A stretch of 64,000 nucleotides of DNA, taken from contig CBDDJJ010000001.1 in NCBI GenBank assembly GCA_965229625.1, forward strand, positions 434,001 to 498,000, in the 5' to 3' direction. Positions 16,198-22,072 of the stretch are shown piece by piece. The position numbers and the translations under genes were made by a program. The notes below the pieces were generated by a model. The model did no database searches. It saw only the letters and a list, made by a program, of their open reading frames with translations, and was not told where the DNA came from. The stretch is from JANQIO01 sp965229625. GTDB taxonomy: Bacteria; Pseudomonadota; Gammaproteobacteria; Pseudomonadales; Halieaceae. Positions within the stretch are counted from its first letter, which is position 1; the number at the start of each line of letters is the position of its first letter.

Positions 16198-17075
16198 TGT
16201 CAGATCCTGACAAGCTGTCCACGTCGGCGCTGGCGCGCAAGCTGGGCCTGCCGGTCCAGCAGCTGTTTGCCACTCTCAAGGACTATGGCTGGATACAGCG
16301 CCACCAGGATAGCTGGCTGCTCACCAACAAGGGAGAGTTCGAGGGCGGCGGTTACGTCGATAGCCAGCGTTACGGTCGCTACATCGTCTGGCCTGAACGC
16401 CTGCTGGAGCATCCCCTGCTCAGCGCCATCGAGTCCAATCAGCGAGTCAGCGCCTCGGGAATGCGCCGCTATTACCCGAAGCTGCACCCGCGGCAGATCA
16501 ACAGGGCGCTGGCGGAGCTCGGCCTGCAGGTGCACAGCGTGCTGGGCTGGGAGCTGACAGAGCAGGGCAAGAAGCTGGGTGGGCAGCAGGAAGAAAGCGA
16601 CAACAGCGGCGCCTACTACGTTACCTGGCCGCACGAAATCGTCGATCACCCGGTGATTCACCGCGAGCTGGATGCGCAATCCGATGCTGGCAGCCCCGCG
16701 CCTTCAGAGCCTGCCGATGACCTGTTTGCCAGCGCCGCGCTCACCGAGCTGGTGGGTATCGATGGCCACGCACTGGAGACGCCGCTGGAATTGAAAGTCT
16801 GCAACTGGCTGTACCTGGCCCAGCTCGCCCACGCGCACCAGCGGGCCCTGCCGGTAGAGGAGGTGCTGTACGCCGATTTCTATCTCCCGGCGGCGCGCGT
16901 CTATATCGAATGCTGGGATGAAGAAGTCCCGCCGGAGCGCCTTGGCCTGAAACTGAAAAAGAAAGACGTCTACCGTGAAGCGGGGCTGAGGCTCATTGAG
17001 ATCAACGAGAGAGATGCCGACCGGCTGGATGAAGTGCTGGGGCGACCGTTGATGGAGTTCGGCATCCGCGTCTAG
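16197..17075 (+). CDS. Winged-helix protein with possible PD-(D/E)XK-like C-terminus
   Basis: 292 residues from the ATG in TGATG with the dUTPase stop. Residues 5-65 and 70-130 each look like a winged helix: LSTSALARKLGLPVQQLFATL, then RQINRALAELGLQVHSVLGWELTEQG. After an acidic linker, residues 195-285 resemble small restriction-endonuclease folds: YADFYLPAARVYIECW gives Asp227 and Glu238, followed by a Lys cluster at 252-256 and a final LRLIEI strand. The canonical E-x-K is replaced by E-C-W, so catalysis is doubtful. Coupling to a dUTPase suggests a DNA-related role. Function unknown. Confidence 0.65.
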   Translation: MSDPDKLSTSALARKLGLPVQQLFATLKDYGWIQRHQDSWLLTNKGEFEGGGYVDSQRYGRYIVWPERLLEHPLLSAIESNQRVSASGMRRYYPKLHPRQINRALAELGLQVHSVLGWELTEQGKKLGGQQEESDNSGAYYVTWPHEIVDHPVIHRELDAQSDAGSPAPSEPADDLFASAALTELVGIDGHALETPLELKVCNWLYLAQLAHAHQRALPVEEVLYADFYLPAARVYIECWDEEVPPERLGLKLKKKDVYREAGLRLIEINERDADRLDEVLGRPLMEFGIRV

Positions 17076-18169
17076 CGCCGGGTCAGGCGCACGCCACACT
17101 CCATGTGGTCGGTATAGGGAAACTGGTCAAAGAGGGCGAGTGCATCAATCCGGTGGGTCTTTGCCAGCTGTGCCAGGTTGTCCGCCAGGGTCAGCGGATT
17201 GCATGACACGTAAAGGATATTGTCGAAGCCCGCGGCAAGGGCGACAGTCGCCGGATCCAGCCCCGCCCGGGGTGGGTCTACAAACAAGGTGCTGAATCGA
17301 TAGTCCTGCAGCGGCTGCGGCAGCGTCTGCAGGCGCCTGAAGCTGCGCTCTCCCGCCAGGGCGGCGGACATTTCCTCGGCTGACAGGCGCGCCAGCGCCA
17401 GGTTATCGACCCGATTTGCAGCCTGGTTGCGCAGCGCCGCCGCTATTGAGCGCTTGGATACCTCGGTCGCCAGCACCTTGTCGAACTGGCGTGACAGGGG
17501 CAGGGTAAAGTTGCCGTTGCCACAGTAGAGCTCCAGCAGGTCACCCTGCAGATCGGTGGCCTGCCGGCAGGCCCAGTTGATCATCTCGCAGTTGACCCTG
17601 CCGTTGGGCTGGGTAAAGCCCTGCTCGTACTGGCGATAGCTGAACTCCCCGGATTCGAGTGGCAGCACTTCTTCCACCCAGTCCTGGCTGAGGACCAGCT
17701 TCTGTTTGCGCGAGCGACCAATCACATGAGCATCGAGTGTCTGTTCCAGCGCCCGGGCTTCCGTTTCCCAGTCCGCCTCGAGCGGACGGTGATACACCAG
17801 GGTGACCAGCAGCTGGCCACTCAGGGTCGACAGGAACTCCACCTGGAACAGCTTGCGGCGCAATACCGGGTTCGGCAGCAACAGTTCGCGAAGCCGCGGC
17901 ATAGCGGCCTGGATGCGCGGCGACGCGATCGGGAAATGCTCCACCCGTAAGGGGGTCTTCGGGTCAGCCCGGTCGAACATGGCGTAAAACAGGTCATCAC
18001 CCTCGTGCCATATGCGAAATTCGGCGCGCAGGCGAAACGCTTCAGTGGGCGAGGCCACCCGCAGCGCGCGGGGAGGTTTGAACTCGGACAGCAGCGACTC
18101 GACGGCGTCGCACTTGCTGGCCAGCATCGCTGGATAGGCGGTTGGGTCGAACCCGATCACGACAGCCAC
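17072..18169 (-). CDS. trmA: tRNA (uracil-54-C5)-methyltransferase TrmA
   Basis: 365 residues (E. coli 366), GTG start. Makes m5U54 (ribothymidine) in the T-loop of tRNA using SAM. Motifs: SAM-binding ELYCGNGNFTLPLS (about 213-226), VDPPRAGLDP (298-306), catalytic nucleophile Cys323 in YVSCNPLTL and general base Glu357 in DHMECG. There is no N-terminal TRAM or Fe-S cluster region, as expected for TrmA rather than RlmD. It overlaps ybiB by 13 bases upstream and converges with the nuclease-like gene by 4 bases. Confidence 0.95.
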   Translation of the reverse strand: MAVVIGFDPTAYPAMLASKCDAVESLLSEFKPPRALRVASPTEAFRLRAEFRIWHEGDDLFYAMFDRADPKTPLRVEHFPIASPRIQAAMPRLRELLLPNPVLRRKLFQVEFLSTLSGQLLVTLVYHRPLEADWETEARALEQTLDAHVIGRSRKQKLVLSQDWVEEVLPLESGEFSYRQYEQGFTQPNGRVNCEMINWACRQATDLQGDLLELYCGNGNFTLPLSRQFDKVLATEVSKRSIAAALRNQAANRVDNLALARLSAEEMSAALAGERSFRRLQTLPQPLQDYRFSTLFVDPPRAGLDPATVALAAGFDNILYVSCNPLTLADNLAQLAKTHRIDALALFDQFPYTDHMECGVRLTRR

Positions 18170-19143
18170 TCCCGGTCACGCTGTTGCCACCAGTCTGCAG
18201 CGAGGGCCAGGGCATCCTCAGGTGTAGGGGCCTGGTCCAGCAACAGCAGGGCCACGGCAGCGGTATTTTGTATTGCCAGCAGGCCGTAGCCGTCTGCCGC
18301 GGTACCGCGCCAGCAGTCGCGCAATGCGGCCGCGCCGGGCGCTGCCACGCTATCGGGCTTGCCGGCCAAACTGCGTGGCCAGTTGATCATTGCCAGCGAG
18401 CCATCCTTCAGCAGATGGCACTCGGTGCGTGCATGCGGCTTGATCTCTACTTCTCCCGCTTCGCCTTTGAATACCAGGCTGGCCTTTTGCCCCAGCAGCT
18501 TGTCAGCGCCGGTGTGAAGCCGGGCATAGTTGGGGTGGAAGACGCTCTGGATGCTGCAGGGCGCCTGCAGGGGGTTCAGCATCCGGGTCAGCGTATTGAC
18601 CGGCGAGCGCAGGCCGAGAATGGGTTTGAGCTGGACGACGTCGTGTAACGGCGGACAGAGCTTTGCCAGTGGCATGAAGGCAAATGAGCGCTCGTCCAAT
18701 TGTGCTGCTACGCCAGGGAAATCCTGCGCTGCCGCAATACCGAGCGCCTGCAGGCAGGCCTCCGAATAGGCGCGGCCGGGCGTATGACCGTCGGTGCCAT
18801 GCATGAATACCCGTACGCCGTTGTGCGCAAGCAGCAGCGCGCTGAGCAGGTACCAGGGGTGTTGATTACGTTTGCCGGCGTAGCTCGACCAGTCCAGGTC
18901 ACAGGCAATGGTGGGCAGCTCTCCCAGGTAATCCCGACAGGCCTGCACGAAGCCGGCCAGTTCCTCGGGGGTTTCTTCCTTGACTCGCAGCAGCATCAGG
19001 AAAGCGCCCAGCTGCAGGTCTTCCACCTCACCGCGCAACACCATGCCGAAGGCGGTACGTGCCTCGCCGAAGTCGAGTGAGCGGGTGCCGGTTTTGCCCT
19101 TGCCGAGTATGCGCACATAGGGCGCGAAGGGATGTTCGTTCAT
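18157..19143 (-). CDS. ybiB: YbiB/TrpD2-type glycosyltransferase-fold protein
   Basis: 328 residues from the ATG at 19141-19143, which overlaps the tusE stop (TAATG). The frame extends upstream to 19536, but that part reads like a shadow of tusE and tusB. The fold is that of anthranilate phosphoribosyltransferase (TrpD): a helical N-domain (ILGKGKTGTRSLDFGEARTAF) and an alpha/beta domain (GVRVFMHGTDGHTPGRAYSEACL). E. coli YbiB keeps the fold but binds nucleic acids and has no shown transferase activity. Here it lies in a tRNA-modification operon, which fits an RNA-related role. Confidence 0.87.
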   Translation of the reverse strand: MNEHPFAPYVRILGKGKTGTRSLDFGEARTAFGMVLRGEVEDLQLGAFLMLLRVKEETPEELAGFVQACRDYLGELPTIACDLDWSSYAGKRNQHPWYLLSALLLAHNGVRVFMHGTDGHTPGRAYSEACLQALGIAAAQDFPGVAAQLDERSFAFMPLAKLCPPLHDVVQLKPILGLRSPVNTLTRMLNPLQAPCSIQSVFHPNYARLHTGADKLLGQKASLVFKGEAGEVEIKPHARTECHLLKDGSLAMINWPRSLAGKPDSVAAPGAAALRDCWRGTAADGYGLLAIQNTAAVALLLLDQAPTPEDALALAADWWQQRDREWLS

Positions 19144-19457
19144 TACAGGCAGTTGTCGGGTTTGGGCAGCCCGGCGATTTTGCTGCCCAGCTTGGCAGGG
19201 CTGCCGGGGAACAGGGACATCAGGTAGATGCTGCGTCCCTTGTCGGGACCCAGTTGCTGGGCGGCGAATTTCACAAGGGCGCGGTTGGCCGGAGATGCCT
19301 CGAAGCGTTGGTAGAATTCCCGCAGCAGCCTGATGATTTCCCAGTGGGCTTCGCTGAGCTCGATACCCTCGCGCTGCGCAATCTGCTCGGCCACGTCCGG
19401 CGACCAGTCCTCCAGGCGACGCAGGAAACCTTCCTTGTCGTAGGCGATGTTCGTCAT
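19143..19457 (-). CDS. tusE: Sulfur relay protein TusE (DsrC family)
   Basis: 104 residues. The DsrC/TusE signature is seen in LSEAHWEIIRLLREFY and the C-terminus GLPKPDNCL, with the essential Cys at the penultimate position. TusE accepts persulfide sulfur from the TusBCD complex and passes it to MnmA for 2-thiolation of U34 in tRNA-Lys, -Glu and -Gln. Only one C-terminal Cys is present, so it fits TusE rather than dissimilatory DsrC, which has two. It overlaps tusB by a single base and ybiB by TAATG. Confidence 0.93.
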   Translation of the reverse strand: MTNIAYDKEGFLRRLEDWSPDVAEQIAQREGIELSEAHWEIIRLLREFYQRFEASPANRALVKFAAQQLGPDKGRSIYLMSLFPGSPAKLGSKIAGLPKPDNCL

Positions 19458-19747
19458 CAGTACCAGCTCTGTACGCGGTCGCAGCTCGCGGCAAGCTCAA
19501 CAAAACCCGGGTAATCGGTCGCCTGCACGGCTGCATCCAGGCGCCCGTCTACCCCGCGAGCCTGGGCATCAGCTTCGAGTACGTACAGCGCACAACCGCT
19601 CGTTTTCAAGGCCTCTACATAAGGTGGACAGGCGGCGTAGACGCCGTCTTCCAACAGCAGCAGGCTGTCACCCGGGTGCATGCAACGCAGGCAACTTGCC
19701 AGGGTGTCGCCGGTAGGAGACTGGTTGAGGGTATGCAGGGTAGCCAC
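19457..19747 (-). CDS. tusB: Sulfur relay protein TusB (DsrH family)
   Basis: 96 residues (E. coli TusB 95). Small Rossmann-like DsrEFH fold: MATLHTLNQSP start, GDSLLLLEDGVYAA in the middle, ending RVQSWY. TusB is the structural partner in the (TusBCD)2 heterohexamer that relays persulfide from TusA to TusE in the cytoplasm. Placed in the usual D-C-B-E order, 4 bases after tusC. Confidence 0.9.
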   Translation of the reverse strand: MATLHTLNQSPTGDTLASCLRCMHPGDSLLLLEDGVYAACPPYVEALKTSGCALYVLEADAQARGVDGRLDAAVQATDYPGFVELAASCDRVQSWY

Positions 19748-19751
19748 GGCT

Positions 19752-20117
19752 CTAGAACACCAGCACCTGTTGGTGCTTGTGCATCAAGCCCTGCACCGCA
19801 TCTGGCTCGAGGACTGCCACCTGCTCCACCAGCACATCCGGCCTGAGGCCGCGGCTTTCCAGTGACTGGCCATCGACGTACAGGCGTTCAACATCGTAGA
19901 GCGGCAGGGAAGCCAGCGTGCTGGTGATGTTCCTGGCATTGATCTGCTCCGCTTGCTGCCCGGGCAACAGTTGCCAGACACCGTCGTCCATGAACAGCAG
20001 GCTGACGGCCTGATCGAAGGCGGCCGCTGCCAATGCCAGGTCGTAGCCGGCTCGTGACAGGCTGCGGCCGTAGGGGGCGCGCCGGAATACGATCAGCAGG
20101 GATTTATCGTTCATCAT
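19752..20117 (-). CDS. tusC: Sulfur relay protein TusC (DsrF family)
   Basis: 121 residues (E. coli 119). The N-terminal KSLLIVFRRAPYGRSLSRAGYDLAL and VSLLFMDDGVWQLL are characteristic of TusC/DsrF. It forms part of the TusBCD hexamer. Its start overlaps the tusD stop by one base (TGATG), giving stoichiometric translation. Confidence 0.92.
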   Translation of the reverse strand: MMNDKSLLIVFRRAPYGRSLSRAGYDLALAAAAFDQAVSLLFMDDGVWQLLPGQQAEQINARNITSTLASLPLYDVERLYVDGQSLESRGLRPDVLVEQVAVLEPDAVQGLMHKHQQVLVF

Positions 20118-20509
20118 CAGCGACCAAAGGTCACCAGCCGATCACTGTTGATATGGGCGTCTACCAGCTGACCGAGGCCGGACAGTTCGAAGGCGCTGTG
20201 GGCGCTGGCCGCGGGCTTCTCGTGCCGTTGTGCTTCACTGTCGTCCAGCACCCCGCGCCTGATGGCGGAGGCAATGCACAGGACCAGGTCGGTGCCGTGG
20301 TTTGCGGCCAGCGCTGCCCACTCGGCCTGGCGGTCGAGTTCATCCTGGGCCGGCGTGGCAAGGCTGTCACCGTGCTGTACGCCCTCGTGATAGAAGAACA
20401 CGCGGTACAGCTCGTGACCGGTCTCAATCACGGCCCGGGCGAAGGCGAGGGCAGAGTCGCCGGACTGGCACGCTCCGGGTGATGACAGGACGAGAATCGA
20501 GAATTTCAT
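20117..20509 (-). CDS. tusD: Sulfur relay protein TusD (DsrE family)
   Basis: 130 residues (E. coli 128). Cys78 in DLVLCIASAIRRG is exactly where E. coli TusD carries the sulfur-accepting Cys78. It takes persulfide sulfur from TusA and hands it to TusE. First gene of the tusDCBE-ybiB-trmA operon. A strong hairpin at 20557-20580 separates it from yccA, so its promoter should lie in the short gap 20510-20556; I could not pick one out. Confidence 0.94.
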   Translation of the reverse strand: MKFSILVLSSPGACQSGDSALAFARAVIETGHELYRVFFYHEGVQHGDSLATPAQDELDRQAEWAALAANHGTDLVLCIASAIRRGVLDDSEAQRHEKPAASAHSAFELSGLGQLVDAHINSDRLVTFGR

Positions 20510-20556
20510 GGGGCTAGATGGTAGCTGAAAACCGTCATGGCAGACTCAGAAACGAC

Positions 20557-20580
20557 AAAGCCCCGGTAATCCGGGGCTTT
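20557..20580 (-). terminator. Rho-independent terminator after yccA
   Basis: AAAGCCCCGG and CCGGGGCTTT form a perfect 10-bp stem with a TAAT loop. On the minus strand it follows yccA by about 60 bases and is succeeded by TGTCGTTTCT, a modest T-tract. Confidence 0.8.
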
Positions 20581-20639
20581 GCACTGTTGTCTTTCGGCCG
20601 GCCAGCCAGGTATGGATGCTGGCCGGGAGATATAGCGGC

Positions 20640-21317
20640 TCAATCCTCTCCGCTGAATGCAGCCAGCAGATGCAGCATGCTGGTAAAGAGGTTGTAGATG
20701 GCCAGGTAGAGACTGACAGTCGCCATGATGTAGTTGCGCTCGCCGCCGTTGATGATCGCGCTGGTGTGGAACAGGATAAAACCGGACATGATCAGAACGA
20801 CCGCAGCGGAAATGGCGAGTGAAACAGCCGGGATGCCAAGGAAGATGTTAACGATGCCGGCCACAATAGCCAGCAGCAGACCCACAACCAGGAAGCCACC
20901 CATGTAGGAGAAATCCTTGCGCGTGGTCAGCGCGTAGCCGGACAGGCCGAAGAAAACGATGGCGGTGCCGCCCATGGCCTGCATGACAATGGATGGGCCA
21001 TTGGACATCGCCAGGTAGTGGTTGAGAATCGGACCCAGGCCCGCGCCCAGCAGGCCGGTCACGGCAAACACCGTGTAGATACCAGACGCACTGTTCGCCA
21101 CGCGCGGTAGTACGAACCAGATCAGTCCGACAGCCGCCAGCGTCATGATCATGCCGACGCCGTAGGAGAGCGCCAGGGCCATGGCAATGCCAGCAGTGGC
21201 GGCACTGAACAGCAGGGTCATGCTGAGTAGGATGTAGGTGTTTTTCAGGACACGGTTGGTTTCGAGGATCGACTCCACGCCACCGGTTTGTGCTGAATAC
21301 AGGCTTTTGGGTTCCAT
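20640..21317 (-). CDS. yccA: Bax-inhibitor-1/YccA family membrane protein
   Basis: 225 residues with seven predicted helices: TYILLSMTLLFSAATAGIA begins helix 1, and the protein ends YNLFTSMLHLLAAFSGED. This is the BI-1/TMBIM fold. E. coli YccA is an FtsH substrate and modulator that protects SecY; family members elsewhere leak Ca2+ or H+. The ATG has a CGGAG ribosome site. A promoter at 21364-21391 and a terminator at 20557-20580 make it monocistronic. Confidence 0.92.
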   Translation of the reverse strand: MEPKSLYSAQTGGVESILETNRVLKNTYILLSMTLLFSAATAGIAMALALSYGVGMIMTLAAVGLIWFVLPRVANSASGIYTVFAVTGLLGAGLGPILNHYLAMSNGPSIVMQAMGGTAIVFFGLSGYALTTRKDFSYMGGFLVVGLLLAIVAGIVNIFLGIPAVSLAISAAVVLIMSGFILFHTSAIINGGERNYIMATVSLYLAIYNLFTSMLHLLAAFSGED

Positions 21318-21363
21318 CTTACAACTCCGTTAAGTGCGCTGCCGCGCTACAGGTTTGACCTAA

Positions 21364-21391
21364 ATGATAGGGGCGGGGACGGCAAAATCAA
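21364..21391 (-). promoter_or_regulatory. Probable sigma-70 promoter of yccA
   Basis: On the minus strand TTGATT (21386-21391), a 16-base spacer and TATCAT (21364-21369) form a good housekeeping promoter. The predicted start is near 21357, about 40 bases before the yccA ATG. Confidence 0.6.
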
Positions 21392-21592
21392 GCGCTTGTT
21401 GTGTTGTGTATAGCTTTCAAAGGGGATGACGTACGATTTGTATGTGTTTGAAATGGTTGCAGTATTTCTTGCGTGTCCGGGGTGTGGGCGTGTTTTGGGT
21501 TAGACGTTGGGTTTTGTAAATAGTTCTGGGGTTGGTTTGGGGAGGGGTGGGTTGTAGTGGGTTGGGCTTGGAGTGCATGGGTGTAGGCTGGA

Positions 21593-21740
21593 TCGAGTCG
21601 GGCTAGGGAGGTTTGGGGTGGGATGTCGTCTGGATTGAGTTGGGCCAGGGATGCATCCGGTGAGACGTACTTGGGATCGAGTCGGGCCAGGGAGGTTTGG
21701 GGTGGGATGTAGTCTGGATGCAGTCGGGCCAGGGATGCAT
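21593..21740. repeat. 42-bp tandem repeat with 84-bp higher-order period
   Basis: Units at 21593-21634, 21635-21676, 21677-21718 and a partial unit at 21719-21740. All begin with a variant of TCGAGTCGGGCCAGGGA. Units 1 and 3 are nearly identical (then GGTTTGGGGTGGGATGT), while units 2 and 4 share a different second part (TGCATC). The array is therefore a duplicated 84-bp dimer. A degenerate further unit lies just before 21593. In the minus frame it would encode a 14-residue SLARL(D/H/N)P repeat. Confidence 0.85.
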
Positions 21741-21834
21741 CACAACAGCCTAAGGGCTGTTGTGACCCTTCGGGCGTCCTCAAGCGCTACGCGCTTTCCG
21801 GGCGTGCAGAATGCTCCTTTGGTCGCATTCTGTC
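21741..21834. repeat. Cluster of short perfect hairpins
   Basis: CACAACAGCC-TAAG-GGCTGTTGTG (10-bp stem, from 21741), then AAGCGC-TAC-GCGCTT and CAGAATGC...GCATTCTG follow within 95 bases. They lie between the tandem repeat and the tRNA terminator. The cluster resembles intergenic hairpin debris seen downstream of tRNA genes. No function can be assigned. Confidence 0.55.
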
Positions 21835-21871
21835 GAACCCGCGGGCTGCCTCCAACCCCGGCCTACGGCCA

Positions 21872-21910
21872 TAAACAATAAGGCCCCGCGTTGCGGGGCC
21901 TTATTGTTTA
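21872..21910 (-). terminator. Strong terminator of tRNA-Ser
   Basis: A perfect 18-bp stem with a GTT loop. The GC core GGCCCCGC/GCGGGGCC is flanked by AT-rich arms that give A- and T-tracts on both sides. It lies 2 bases after the tRNA-Ser 3' end on the minus strand and could work in both directions. Confidence 0.9.
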
Positions 21911-21912
21911 TT

Positions 21913-22000
21913 TGGCGGTGGGCCAGGGATTCGAACCCCGGGAACCTCTCGGTTCAACGGTTTTCAAGACCGCCGCTTTCGACCGCTCAGCCAGCCCACC
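21913..22000 (-). tRNA. tRNA-Ser (anticodon UGA)
   Basis: 88 bases with encoded CCA. On the minus strand the acceptor GGTGGGC pairs with GCCCACC before discriminator G. The anticodon loop CTTGAAA gives UGA. A class-II variable arm (AACCGAGAGGTT) and T-loop GGTTCGAATCC follow. It reads UCA and UCG/UCU codons by wobble. Confidence 0.96.
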
Positions 22001-22039
22001 TTTAACTGTTGGCCGCGGCTGGGCCGCGGCAGGCGTCGC

Positions 22040-22067
22040 ATTATACAGCGATGCCTTCTGTGCTCAA
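22040..22067 (-). promoter_or_regulatory. Promoter of tRNA-Ser
   Basis: Minus strand TTGAGC (22062-22067), a 16-base spacer and consensus TATAAT (22040-22045), followed by a GC-rich discriminator typical of stable-RNA promoters. It lies directly against the rne stop codon. Confidence 0.75.
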
Positions 22068-22072
22068 GCCCG

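Larger units (their letters stand above)
21318..21912. other. Repeat- and hairpin-rich spacer, no confident gene
   Basis: About 595 bases between yccA and tRNA-Ser. A minus-strand frame at 21388-21783 (131 codons) stays open, but only because the tandem repeats (period 42, a multiple of 3) keep it open. Its composition (Thr, Pro, Gln, Asn, His) is unlike neighbouring proteins, so I do not call it a gene. From low to high coordinates the spacer holds the yccA promoter, a C-poor keto-rich stretch with a G-quadruplex motif, a 42/84-bp tandem repeat, several hairpins and the tRNA terminator. Confidence 0.6.

Noticed and set aside
18157..19536. ybiB start at 19536
   Set aside because: The first 131 codons overlap tusE and part of tusB and lack family similarity; the TAATG start at 19143 fits.
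21593..21740. CRISPR array
   Set aside because: Units are directly adjacent with no unique spacers, and there are no cas genes.
21388..21783. 131-codon minus frame with SLARL repeats as a protein gene
   Set aside because: Kept open by a repeat whose length is a multiple of three; no ribosome site and odd composition. Reported as a repeat instead.
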